From contig NZ_JAPDUW010000001.1 in the NCBI RefSeq assembly GCF_026015295.1, positions 2,937,501 to 3,001,500 on the forward strand: DNA of 64,000 bases, given 5' to 3'. The position numbers and the translations under genes are program-made. Below the pieces are notes generated by a model that worked only from the letters and a program-made list of their open reading frames with translations, was not told the DNA's origin and did not search any database. Origin of the DNA: Segatella copri. GTDB taxonomy: Bacteria > Bacteroidota > Bacteroidia > Bacteroidales > Bacteroidaceae. This document shows, piece by piece, positions 1-9,193 of this stretch. Each line of letters begins with the position of its first letter. Within the stretch, counting starts at the first letter, position 1.

Positions 1-177
1 GCGTTAGCTCTCTTACATTGGTAAGAGTAACCGTCCTTCAGACGGCTAGGTTGTCCCATTCGGAAATCTTCGGATCAAGGGTTATTTGCACCTACCCGAA
101 GCTTATCGCAGCTTATCACGTCCTTCATCGCCTCCGTGAGCCTAGGCATCCGCCATACGCCCTTTCTTACTTTCTTT
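1..177 (-). rRNA. 23S rRNA, 5' end only (cut by window edge)
   Basis: The reverse complement gives the conserved 5' region of 23S rRNA, including GGATGCCTAGGCTCACGGAG and the GATGAAGGACGTGATAAGC stretch. The gene runs leftward out of the window, so only about 180 bases are present. The mature 5' end is estimated by alignment from memory to other 23S starts and may be off by several bases. It is the distal part of the rrn operon whose promoter lies near 2520. The 178-400 stretch between it and tRNA-Ala is the internal spacer; nothing else was recognised there. Confidence 0.93.
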
Positions 178-400
178 ACGACTGTATTTGCTATTCGTTT
201 CCGAACAGCGAATAAGTAGCTCATACTTTCAGCTGTATTCTAACAAAGTGAAATCTCATCTTGCGATTTGATTTACTTTAGTCTGAACTAAAGTTCATTA
301 CTTACAGTTTTGCTTGTGTCAATATGTCAAAGATCTTCTCGTGGTGAAGTTTTTATGATTGGCTCCTTGCAGTCGCCTATCCTAAAAATTCCCACTATAG

Positions 401-474
401 TGGAGAATAACGGATTCGAACCGTTGACCCCCTGCTTGCAAAGCAGGTGCTCTAGCCAACTGAGCTAATCCCCC
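401..474 (-). tRNA. tRNA-Ala (anticodon TGC)
   Basis: The reverse complement begins GGGGGATTAGCTCAGTTGG and carries the T-arm GGTTCGAATCC. The anticodon loop CTTTGCAAG gives TGC, alanine. The acceptor stem ends in CTCCA with no long 3' extension. It sits in the 16S-23S spacer beside tRNA-Ile, the usual Bacteroidota arrangement, and is cotranscribed with the rRNAs. Confidence 0.97.
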
Positions 475-493
475 AAATCGAGAAGTAAAGAAG

Positions 494-567
494 TAGTCCC
501 AGGCAGATTTGAACTGCCGACCTCCACATTATCAGTGTGGCGCTCTAACCAACTGAGCTATAGGACT
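494..567 (-). tRNA. tRNA-Ile (anticodon GAT)
   Basis: The reverse complement begins AGTCCTATAGCTCAGTTGG. The anticodon loop CTGATAATG gives GAT, isoleucine, and the T-arm is CAGTTCAAATCTG. It lies 19 bases upstream of tRNA-Ala in the direction of transcription, in the 16S-23S spacer. Confidence 0.97.
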
Positions 568-698
568 GTGTTGGTAAAGAGTAGCATCTCTGCCGAACAT
601 TCTCTATCTCTTATTTAATTAAACAGATGGTGCGTACAAGAAGAGAAGCGAACTTTTAAGTCATGTTCCTAAATCTTCATAGGAAATTCGTCTCTCCA

Positions 699-2230
<1,532 letters not shown>

Positions 2231-2504
2231 TAAAATATCATTTTTACTTCTTATTCCATTGCTGGAATAATCGGTGTTTGTTGTCTGTACTTAGGACGAA
2301 TATCCTTTTCGTTTATTGAAGCTTAGTAAACCTGACTTGTCAATTGCTTGACGGTTCGTTTCTTTTACCCAGTTTCTTTATACTCCCTATATAATAAGGT
2401 GTAATCCAAAACCGCTTCTTGTACTACTTGTCTGTTTATGTAAAATCTTTCAAAGAACTCTTTCTTTAGTAACTCAGAGAAGTTGTATTTCTCAAAAGCG
2501 AGTG

Positions 2505-2536
2505 CAAAAGTACAAACATTTTCCGAAACCGCCAAA
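2505..2536 (-). promoter_or_regulatory. rrn operon promoter (Bacteroidota -33/-7 type)
   Basis: On the minus strand there is TTTG (2533-2536), a 20-base spacer, then TACTTTTG (2505-2512). This matches the Bacteroidota housekeeping promoter TTTG-N19-21-TAnnTTTG. Transcription should start near 2498, giving a leader of about 265 bases before 16S. That leader contains one copy of the CACCTTATTATATA motif (2388-2401, in sense orientation). Confidence 0.8.
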
Positions 2537-2692
2537 TATTTCCAAGAAAAAGTTTAGGAATTAACAGTATTTTAACACTTTCATCTTATTTTGCACTTAT
2601 TTTGATACCAAACACTTTATTATATACATACACGCGCTCATACCTGCGTGTGGGCACACAAGCATGCGCATATACATAATGGTACCAGAAAA
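2537..2692. other. Gap between rrn promoter and alpha-galactosidase 3' end
   Basis: No gene is supported here. The stretch 2621-2678 has several runs of strictly alternating purine and pyrimidine, such as TATATACATACACGCGC at 2621-2637 and GCATGCGCATATACATA at 2662-2678, which are favourable for Z-DNA. No clear intrinsic terminator for the gene ending at 2693 was found. Confidence 0.5.
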
Positions 2693-4888
2693 CTATTCTG
2701 CCTCCAAATAGAGAACACGAGACGACCAGTCGTTCTTCTTACCCCAGTCTACCTCATGAACATACGGCATTTCCAAGCCATGTTCCATAAGATACTTACC
2801 AGAGTAAGATTTTCCCTCACAATCAAGAGGCTTGTTATCAATTACATCAAGTTCTTTTACCTTATACATCTTATTCTCATCCAGACCAGCCATCTTAACT
2901 CTTGGCAAATGAACATTATAGAAGTTTGCCAATTTCCACCAATAGAAGACAGCCTTGTCTTTTGCTTCACTAACATACATAATAGAAGACAAGCCCTGAT
3001 TATCGTACGGAGAAACCAAACGATAAAGGTCGCCAAACTGAACAACAGGACGGATCTCTTTGTATTCAGAGATAGCCTTTCGGCAGAGAGCCTTCTCCTC
3101 ATCCGTCATATTCTTTGGCTGAATTTCCATTCCAAGTCGTCCGCTCATAGCCACATCAATACGATACTTCAAAGAAGTAGTGCGGAATACGGTATGGTTT
3201 GGCACAGTAGAGATATGACTTGCCATGGCGATGGCCGGGAAGAAATAGCTGGTTCCATACTGCATATAAATACGCTGCATGGCATCCGTATTATCACTTA
3301 CCCAAAACTCATCAAAACCACGGAGCATGCCCCAATTGGCACGGCCACCGCCACTTGCGCAACATTGAATCACCACATCCTTATACTTAGCACGAATACG
3401 GTCGATAACCTTCGCAAATCCCTGATGATAAGCAATGTAGAGATGACTCTGATCGGCTGCAGACAAGTATTGGCTGCCATGATTCATAATAGCCATATTG
3501 GCATCCCACTTGATGTAGGCTATATCTGGATATTTAGTAAGTAAATTGTCTACTACACCGAAAACAAAGTCTTGTACTTTTGGATTTGAGAGATCGAGCA
3601 CAAGCTGGGTACCGCCACGGCCCAGAACAGCATCTCGCTTAGGAGCCTTGATAACCCAATCAGGATGCTTCTCATAGAGCATACTGGTAGTATTGGTCAT
3701 TTCCGGTTCGATCCAGATACCAAACTTTACCTGGTTTTTCCTGGCGTCGTTCAGCAAGCCTTCAATGCCATTAGGAAGTTTCTTGGTATCAACTACCCAG
3801 TCGCCGAGCGCACAGTTATCTGTAACACGAGGATATTTGGTTCCGAACCATCCATCATCCATTACGAAGAGTTCACCACCCATACTATGGATATCAGCCA
3901 TCATCTGGTCCATTCCCTTCTGGTTGATGTCGAAATAAACACCTTCCCAAGAGTTGAGCAAGATATCACGCTCCTTATCTCCATGTGCCAAGATATATTT
4001 GCGTCCCCATTTATGGAAGTTTCTACTTGCACCGCTCAAGCCCTGTGTTGAATAGGTCAAAGCGAGTGCAGGAGTTTTGAAAGTCTCACCTTTTTTAAGA
4101 TGATATTCAGAGTTCTGTTCGTTAATACCGGCAAAGAAATAATGATATTCGGTATCATCGGTAACCGTCTTCAGCTTATAGTTTCCGCTATAAACCAAGG
4201 CTGCACCAATAACATTACCCGCATTTTCCTGTCCTTTACCATCGAGCGAGAACATGACTTCTGCATGATCGGTATGCGAATTGCGGGTACCATCATTGTT
4301 TCGGATTACAAATTCTCCTGGCTGCAGTTTTTCATGACTCAACTGTCCCTCTGCAGCCCAAGTACCGGAAAGATGACTCATCCAGACATCTCCACGACGG
4401 ATAGGAAGCATAGCCGATGCAAAGGTAGTCAGGGTTACAGTACCCTTTTCACCATTCAGAATCTCGGTCCATGCCTCAATCATATCAACATCATTGTATG
4501 CACGATACTTCAAATCTACCTTTATATTATATACAGGATCTTTCAGATGAACGGTCGTAACAGAAGCTTTTTCTTCGTTCTTCACATCACAGCCCGTAGC
4601 CACGAGTGCAGTTGAAAGATTGCCATCACTATGACGCATGGCAAGCGCCGCTTCAGCTGGAGTATTCAGTCCGTAAGCCGGATAAGCATCCATGCGGCCA
4701 TCAGTAGCGACCTTCAGATTCTGCAAATCGTTAGGATTCAACTTAGTACCGAAATAGAGATACTGGGCAGGCTTTCCATTCTCAACATCGAGAATGAGCG
4801 ACATACCCTTTGTATTTACAGATACTTTTTCTGCCATCGCCGGAAGTGCGACAGTCATCAATATAAGTGCAATTGATTTTAACTTCAT
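2693..4888 (-). CDS. Secreted alpha-galactosidase, glycoside hydrolase family 36
   Basis: The 731-residue enzyme should hydrolyse terminal alpha-1,6-galactosides (melibiose, raffinose-type sugars, galactomannan side chains). A signal peptide covers about residues 1-19 (hydrophobic core, then ALPAMA before the cut), so it acts in the periplasm or at the surface. The N-terminal beta-sandwich spans about 20-300, the (alpha/beta)8 barrel about 310-640, and a beta C-terminal domain follows. GH36 hallmarks are visible: MDDGWFG, the nucleophile motif KWDAN with D462, and the acid/base motif SDNTD with D532. Length is normal for the family. It is a single gene, divergent from the TrhA-like gene. A possible -7 box TAATTTTG lies at 4961-4968 on the minus strand. 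The galactosidase call is firm; the natural substrate is not shown. Confidence 0.93.
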   Translation of the reverse strand: MKLKSIALILMTVALPAMAEKVSVNTKGMSLILDVENGKPAQYLYFGTKLNPNDLQNLKVATDGRMDAYPAYGLNTPAEAALAMRHSDGNLSTALVATGCDVKNEEKASVTTVHLKDPVYNIKVDLKYRAYNDVDMIEAWTEILNGEKGTVTLTTFASAMLPIRRGDVWMSHLSGTWAAEGQLSHEKLQPGEFVIRNNDGTRNSHTDHAEVMFSLDGKGQENAGNVIGAALVYSGNYKLKTVTDDTEYHYFFAGINEQNSEYHLKKGETFKTPALALTYSTQGLSGASRNFHKWGRKYILAHGDKERDILLNSWEGVYFDINQKGMDQMMADIHSMGGELFVMDDGWFGTKYPRVTDNCALGDWVVDTKKLPNGIEGLLNDARKNQVKFGIWIEPEMTNTTSMLYEKHPDWVIKAPKRDAVLGRGGTQLVLDLSNPKVQDFVFGVVDNLLTKYPDIAYIKWDANMAIMNHGSQYLSAADQSHLYIAYHQGFAKVIDRIRAKYKDVVIQCCASGGGRANWGMLRGFDEFWVSDNTDAMQRIYMQYGTSYFFPAIAMASHISTVPNHTVFRTTSLKYRIDVAMSGRLGMEIQPKNMTDEEKALCRKAISEYKEIRPVVQFGDLYRLVSPYDNQGLSSIMYVSEAKDKAVFYWWKLANFYNVHLPRVKMAGLDENKMYKVKELDVIDNKPLDCEGKSYSGKYLMEHGLEMPYVHEVDWGKKNDWSSRVLYLEAE

Positions 4889-5215
4889 ATTACCTTTCTA
4901 AGTTATTAGTTGCGTTTATAGTTTCAATTTTGTGAGAGATGATTTCTCATTTTCACATCGCAAAATTATAAAAAAATCCAATACATTCCAATACTTTTTT
5001 GATTTATTTTTCGAAGAAAGCAGAAAAGGACAAACAATCAGCAAATAAAGCAAAGAAAACACTCCCGAAATCGAAAGAATTCCTAAAAGATAGTCCACTT
5101 TAAGAAATTCTTAGTATCTTTGCAATGTTATAGCTGATAACGATTTAGATATAGTGGTTTGCAATCCCAATTTCTCAAAATCAGCAGAATGTGTAACGAA
5201 AAGATATATAGAGAT
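4889..5215. other. Divergent intergenic region, two candidate promoters
   Basis: This separates the leftward alpha-galactosidase gene from the rightward TrhA-like gene. A minus-strand TAATTTTG (4961-4968) and a plus-strand TATCTTTG (5115-5122) match the Bacteroidota -7 element, but neither has a good TTTG at -33. A 60-codon minus-strand reading frame at 4916-5098 has no recognisable similarity and overlaps the promoter area, so it is not called as a gene. Confidence 0.45.
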
Positions 5216-5872
5216 ATGAAACTAAAGATACATTTCAGTCATAAAGAAGAACTTTGGAACTCATGGTCGCATGCAGGAGGTATCCTGATGGGCATTGTCG
5301 TGGGAGCCATCTTCTTATATTGGTGCTTTACGATGCATAACGGATGGGCTACGGCGGGAGTTATCCTCTATCTGTTCGGTATGCTGATGTCTTACATCGC
5401 CTCAACGGTTTACCATGCCGTTTCTGCCTGGAGTAAATGGAAGGAGCGACTGCGCAAATGGGACCATGCCGCCATCTACTGGCATATTGCCGGTTCTTAC
5501 TCGCCAATCACGCTCATTGCGATGCGAGACCAGGGATATTGGGGATGGAGTCTTTTTATCTTTATCTGGGCTTGCGCCATTGCCGGAACCATCATGAGTT
5601 TTGCCAGACTCAAGGATCACAGCAACCTGGAGACCATCTGCTTTGTAGGCATGGGATTGTCGGTACTGGTTGCCTTTAAACCTTTGATAGACTCCGTATC
5701 CACCGCCACAGTCTGGTGGATTATTGCCGAAGGCGTCTGCTACATTACGGGCGCCGTATTCTACAGTATCAACAAGAAGAAATACATGCATTCCGTGTTC
5801 CATTTCTTCGTTTTAGCTGGTAGTATCTGCCACATCATTGCAGTTTGGGACATTCTCATGAAATATATCTAA
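5216..5872 (+). CDS. trhA: Hemolysin III / TrhA family membrane protein (PAQR-like)
   Basis: This is a 218-residue integral membrane protein with about seven hydrophobic helices. Family hallmarks are the early Ser-His (SHAGG, residues 18-22), STVYHA, DHAAIYWHIAGSYSP, and the late HSVFHFFVLAG. These Ser, His and Asp residues form the metal site of PAQR/hemolysin-III proteins. The TrhA group is linked to membrane energetics or fluidity control; the biochemical role is unsettled and haemolysis is not implied. The start at 5216 matches the usual short N-terminus. An in-frame ATG at 5189 and a TTG at 5159 are alternatives. It is monocistronic, followed by a strong terminator. Confidence 0.88.
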   Translation: MKLKIHFSHKEELWNSWSHAGGILMGIVVGAIFLYWCFTMHNGWATAGVILYLFGMLMSYIASTVYHAVSAWSKWKERLRKWDHAAIYWHIAGSYSPITLIAMRDQGYWGWSLFIFIWACAIAGTIMSFARLKDHSNLETICFVGMGLSVLVAFKPLIDSVSTATVWWIIAEGVCYITGAVFYSINKKKYMHSVFHFFVLAGSICHIIAVWDILMKYI

Positions 5873-5892
5873 ACGACTCAAGAATAAGGATT

Positions 5893-5936
5893 AAGGCATC
5901 GGGAAGTTTTTGCTTTCCGATGCCTTTACTTTTTTA
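5893..5936 (+). terminator. Intrinsic terminator after the TrhA-like gene
   Basis: The arms GGCATCGGgaAG and CTttCCGATGCC form a 10-12 bp stem and are followed by TTTACTTTTTT. It lies about 20 bases after the stop codon. Confidence 0.85.
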
Positions 5937-6042
5937 TAATGCTCTATATTACAAGACATTCTTCCATATCATACTCTTCTTCTAATATAATAAGGTGGGA
6001 TTGTTAACAATACGTTAAAGTTTGAAAATAATTGCCCAAAAG

Positions 6043-6074
6043 TTTGGAACTTATCGCAGAAAAGCATACCTTTG
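6043..6074 (+). promoter_or_regulatory. Promoter of the YtrA-type ABC operon
   Basis: TTTG (6043-6046), exactly 20 bases, then TACCTTTG (6067-6074): a perfect match to the Bacteroidota consensus. Transcription is expected near 6081, inside the palindrome at 6076-6099. Confidence 0.85.
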
Positions 6075-6075
6075 C

Positions 6076-6099
6076 AGTGTTCTATTGAAGTAGTACACT
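6076..6099 (+). promoter_or_regulatory. Palindromic operator candidate for the GntR regulator
   Basis: AGTGTTCTA and TAGTACACT (half-sites 9 bases, one mismatch, 6-base spacer) start 1 base after the -7 box and cover the expected transcription start. A bound repressor here would block initiation. The operon's third gene is a YtrA-subfamily GntR protein, which typically autoregulates its ABC operon through an inverted repeat of this size. The link is inferred from position and symmetry. Confidence 0.65.
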
Positions 6100-6114
6100 A
6101 AAACATTAAAGATT

Positions 6115-6939
6115 ATGATACAGATTAAAGACATTGATTTCAGATACCCAGGTAGCAAGCACCTTGTATTTAGAGATTTCTCTTTGGAACTCAAGGAGAA
6201 CAACATTTATGGCTTGCTTGGTAAGAACGGTACAGGCAAGAGCACCCTGCTCTACCTCATCAGCGGATTGCTCCGCCAGCAACAAGGTACCGTTCTCGTG
6301 GATGGCATTTCGGCACAAGATCGCAAAGCCGAGATGCTGAAGGACATCTTCATGGTGCCCGAAGAATTTGAACTGCCCAACGTTTCCCTCGCCACCTACG
6401 TGAAGATGAACCAGGGGTTCTATCCTAACTTCTCGCAGGAAGTATTGGACCGTTGCCTCAAGGATTTTGATTTACCACTCTCTCTCAAGTTGAACGAACT
6501 CTCGATGGGACAGAAGAAGAAGGTATTCATGAGTTTCGCACTCGCCACGGGTACCCGCTTTCTTCTGATGGACGAGCCAACCAATGGTCTCGACATCCCA
6601 TCGAAGAGCCAGTTCCGTAAGGTCATCGCCAATAACATGACGGAAGACCGCACCCTCATCATCTCTACTCATCAGGTGCACGATGTAGAGTCGTTGCTCG
6701 ACCACATCATCATCATGAACCAGAGCCAACTGCTGCTCGACGCATCTATTTCAAACATCTGCGAGAAATACACCTTCGAATATCGCAACCCACAGGAAAT
6801 GGACGACACCGTGCTCTACGCCGAGCCAACCCTGCAGGGCAATGCCGCCATCTGCAAGCGTCAGGAGGGAAAACAGGAAACACAGATGAACCTGGAGTTG
6901 CTCTTCAATGCAGTAATTAATGGAAAATTAAACGATTAA
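6115..6939 (+). CDS. ABC transporter ATP-binding protein (YtrB-like)
   Basis: This is a 274-residue ATPase subunit. It has Walker A GKNGTGKST (36-44), an LSMGQKKK signature, Walker B FLLMDEPTNGLD and the switch His in ISTHQ. The signature motif is LSMGQ rather than LSGGQ, common in drug or peptide exporters of this type. The last 60 residues or so beyond the core fold are poorly conserved. It is the first gene of a three-gene operon; the membrane partner starts 13 bases later and a GntR regulator follows. The context matches the YtrA-YtrB type systems that respond to cell-envelope stress or peptide antibiotics in Firmicutes. The substrate here is unknown. Confidence 0.9.
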   Translation: MIQIKDIDFRYPGSKHLVFRDFSLELKENNIYGLLGKNGTGKSTLLYLISGLLRQQQGTVLVDGISAQDRKAEMLKDIFMVPEEFELPNVSLATYVKMNQGFYPNFSQEVLDRCLKDFDLPLSLKLNELSMGQKKKVFMSFALATGTRFLLMDEPTNGLDIPSKSQFRKVIANNMTEDRTLIISTHQVHDVESLLDHIIIMNQSQLLLDASISNICEKYTFEYRNPQEMDDTVLYAEPTLQGNAAICKRQEGKQETQMNLELLFNAVINGKLND

Positions 6940-6952
6940 AAATTAGACGATT

Positions 6953-7795
6953 ATGAAAAAGAATTTCGATTTACATAGATTAAGCATGGTACTTCGTTGG
7001 GATATTCTCACCAACTGGCAGCGTCATCTTGGAGCTACAGCAGGTCTCACCATCTGCATTTCCATCTATTGTGTATTGCGACTTTTTAGCATGAGATATT
7101 GGCTTAACTCAACCGAAGTAGAACTGGCAGGTCATCAATACCAGGTAAGTGTTTGCATGTTCTTTTCTATAATAGCATTCATCGCGTTCTACGTCTTGGC
7201 AAGTTGTATATTCAATAACATGAAGACTAAATTGCAAAGAGAGAGTTTCCTGATGCTTCCTGCTTGTAATCTAGAGAAGTTTGTGGCCCGATTACTCATG
7301 ATGAGTATCGGTGTTTTGGTTCAACTTTTTGCAGCAGTAATCTTGGCCGATGTTATACAGTTCATCTTTAGTTTCATCATCACTCCAGATTTTCATATCA
7401 GCATCACCTGGGCTGTGCTCAGCCATATTATTCCCACAATTCACCCTTTCGACAACGACTGGCTGAAATGGATTACCCTCTATTCATTCATACTATTTTC
7501 CCATTCTTTCGCAACACTTGGCGGAACATTCTATCGCAAGTTGCCAGTATTGCTAACAGCTTGCACGGGCATTCTTCTTTGTATGATTTTGGGATACATC
7601 ATCAACAAATTAGGAGAAGCTGGAGTTTTTGATTTCTTCAGTCATATTAACTTCAGCAATGGTTCCACAGCTGACTATTGTATAACAATTACAGCATTCT
7701 TTGTTTTCCTGGCTTTGGCTGCCTTCAACTATTGGGCATCCTACAAGCTCTTCACCCGTATGCAGGTTACCTGCAACAAGTGGATCAACATCTAA
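6953..7795 (+). CDS. ABC transporter membrane protein, partner of the YtrB-like ATPase
   Basis: This 280-residue polytopic protein has about six hydrophobic segments, near residues 24-44, 68-88, 115-140, 172-190, 196-215 and 243-265. No periplasmic domain or enzyme motif is visible. The position between the ATPase gene (13 bases upstream) and the regulator (19 bases downstream) identifies it as the permease of the same transporter. Fast-evolving permeases of this kind are hard to place in a family by eye. It may be an exporter or a bacitracin/peptide sensing-resistance pump; direction and substrate are unproven. Confidence 0.8.
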   Translation: MKKNFDLHRLSMVLRWDILTNWQRHLGATAGLTICISIYCVLRLFSMRYWLNSTEVELAGHQYQVSVCMFFSIIAFIAFYVLASCIFNNMKTKLQRESFLMLPACNLEKFVARLLMMSIGVLVQLFAAVILADVIQFIFSFIITPDFHISITWAVLSHIIPTIHPFDNDWLKWITLYSFILFSHSFATLGGTFYRKLPVLLTACTGILLCMILGYIINKLGEAGVFDFFSHINFSNGSTADYCITITAFFVFLALAAFNYWASYKLFTRMQVTCNKWINI

Positions 7796-7814
7796 GAATT
7801 AAAATTTGAAGATT

Positions 7815-8186
7815 ATGAATTTCAGTAATGATAAAGCAATATACGTACAGATAGCCGAGCGATTGAGCGATGAGATTCTGGCGGGCAAGTACAAGGAGGA
7901 CGAGCGAATACCGAGCGTCAGGGAATACGCCGTACTGCTGGAGGTAAATGCCAACACAGCCGTGAAAGCATACGACCTGCTTGCCACCGATGAGATTATC
8001 TACAACAAGCGAGGTCTGGGCTACTTTGTTTCCGCAGGAGCCAAGAAGCAGATTAAGAAAACCCGCAAAAAGGAGTTTATGAAAGAAAGACTCCCGGAAC
8101 TCGCCCGACAAATGCAGCTTCTCGACATCTCCATCGACGAAGTGAAGGAAGAGTTGGAGAAGAATCTCAAAAAGATTAAGATATGA
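7815..8186 (+). CDS. GntR-family transcriptional regulator, YtrA subfamily
   Basis: The 123-residue protein has an N-terminal winged helix typical of GntR (AIYVQIAERLSDEILAGKY, then RIPSVREYAVLLEVNANTAVKAYDLL). Its short C-terminal helical region of about 50 residues is the mark of the YtrA subfamily; FadR- or HutC-type effector domains are absent. The start ATG at 7815 is preceded by the local GAAGATT leader. It ends the three-gene ABC operon and probably represses it through the palindrome at 6076-6099. Confidence 0.9.
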   Translation: MNFSNDKAIYVQIAERLSDEILAGKYKEDERIPSVREYAVLLEVNANTAVKAYDLLATDEIIYNKRGLGYFVSAGAKKQIKKTRKKEFMKERLPELARQMQLLDISIDEVKEELEKNLKKIKI

Positions 8187-8230
8187 TGACACTATTCATC
8201 CTCAAATATATATTTATAGCTTCTGCCTTT

Positions 8231-8252
8231 ACCTTATATATAATAAGGTGTA
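8231..8252. repeat. Palindromic copy of the CACCTTATTATATA motif
   Basis: ACCTTATATATAATAAGGT is almost perfectly self-complementary. It belongs to a motif family recurring in this window at 2388, 5983, 10488, 16021, 36045, 55045 and 55082. It lies between the GntR gene and the MacAB-like operon. Confidence 0.7.
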
Positions 8253-8278
8253 TGTAATAACGTTTTAAAAAAAGAGTT

Positions 8279-8309
8279 ACGCTTGCAACTTTCAGAAAGT
8301 TGCAAGCGT
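8279..8309. promoter_or_regulatory. Perfect 14-bp inverted repeat upstream of the MacAB-like operon
   Basis: ACGCTTGCAACTTT (8279-8292), loop CAG, then its exact complement (8296-8309). On the plus strand no T-run follows, so it is a poor rightward terminator. On the minus strand it is followed by CTTTTTTT, but no gene is read that way here. It lies 38 bases before the efflux ATPase start. An operator, or a leader hairpin, for the efflux operon is the likeliest reading. Confidence 0.6.
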
Positions 8310-8347
8310 CTAATGGTTTAAATTGATATCCATAAAACGAAAGTAAT

Positions 8348-9064
8348 ATGTCATTAATTCATCTAAAAGACGTCAACAAGACCTACCAGGGTGCTCAGCC
8401 ACTCCATGTACTGAAGGGCATCGACCTCGACATCGAACGTGGCGAGTTCGTCAGCATCATGGGTGCTTCCGGTTCGGGAAAATCCACCTTATTAAATATA
8501 TTGGGTATTCTCGACAACTACGATACGGGCGAATACCGACTCAATGATGTGCTCATCAAAGACCTCTCGGAAACCCGTGCTGCCGAATACCGCAACAAGA
8601 TGATCGGCTTCATCTTCCAGTCGTTCAACCTCATCTCGTTCAAGACGGCGGTGGAAAACGTAGAGCTTCCACTCTTCTACCAAGGCGTGAGCCGCAAGAA
8701 GCGCCACGAACTGGCGATGGAATATCTAGAAAAACTGGGCTTGAAGCAATGGGCCAACCATTATCCTAACGAGATGTCGGGAGGACAGAAGCAGCGTGTA
8801 GCCATCGCCCGTGCCCTCATCACCAAACCGGAAATCATCCTTGCCGATGAGCCTACCGGAGCCCTCGACTCCAAAACGAGCGTGGAAGTGATGGACCTGC
8901 TGAAGGAACTGCACCAGAAAGAGGGAATGACCATCGTGGTGGTAACCCACGAAAGCGGTGTAGCCAACGAGACCGATAAGGTTATCCATATCAAGGACGG
9001 ACTCATCGGAAGCATCGAAGACAACAGAGACCATCATCTCGTATCGAAAGACTACGTAAAGTAA
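8348..9064 (+). CDS. MacB/LolD-type ABC ATPase
   Basis: This is a 238-residue ATPase with Walker A GASGSGKST (39-47), Q-loop Gln91, signature MSGGQKQR (143-150), Walker B IILADEPTGALD (D166, E167) and H-loop THES. The FQSFNLI and NVELPL segments are typical of the MacB/LolD/FtsE branch, which powers periplasm-spanning mechanotransmission transporters. It heads an operon with two FtsX-type permeases and a membrane-fusion protein, which together make a MacAB-like efflux pump needing an outer-membrane TolC-type partner not in this window. Confidence 0.93.
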   Translation: MSLIHLKDVNKTYQGAQPLHVLKGIDLDIERGEFVSIMGASGSGKSTLLNILGILDNYDTGEYRLNDVLIKDLSETRAAEYRNKMIGFIFQSFNLISFKTAVENVELPLFYQGVSRKKRHELAMEYLEKLGLKQWANHYPNEMSGGQKQRVAIARALITKPEIILADEPTGALDSKTSVEVMDLLKELHQKEGMTIVVVTHESGVANETDKVIHIKDGLIGSIEDNRDHHLVSKDYVK

Positions 9065-9193
9065 GTGAAGAACGAAGAGTGAAGAGTGAAGAATCCAATT
9101 GTCTTTCTCTGACATCTCTTCGGGGTTATTAATTTTTAAAACAATACACAATGCATATGAATTCTTCACTCTTCACTCTACACTCTTCACTCC
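9063..9193. repeat. GAAGAGT inverted-repeat pair, first copy
   Basis: The left arm (9063-9092) reads GTGAAGAACGAAGAGTGAAG and continues. The right arm (9159-9193) is mostly its complement, built of TTCACTC units. The central 65 bases are non-repetitive. The right arm overlaps the start of the next gene and encodes its first residues. A second pair lies at 11765-11909. Confidence 0.75.

Noticed and set aside
2648..3544. Long open frame (298 codons) antisense to the alpha-galactosidase gene
   Set aside because: The opposite strand carries a full GH36 enzyme with signal peptide and catalytic motifs; the antisense product has no family pattern and no promoter.
4916..5098. 60-codon minus-strand frame with one hydrophobic segment
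   Set aside because: No start context, overlaps the divergent promoter region, and the AT-rich sequence makes a hydrophobic stretch likely by chance.
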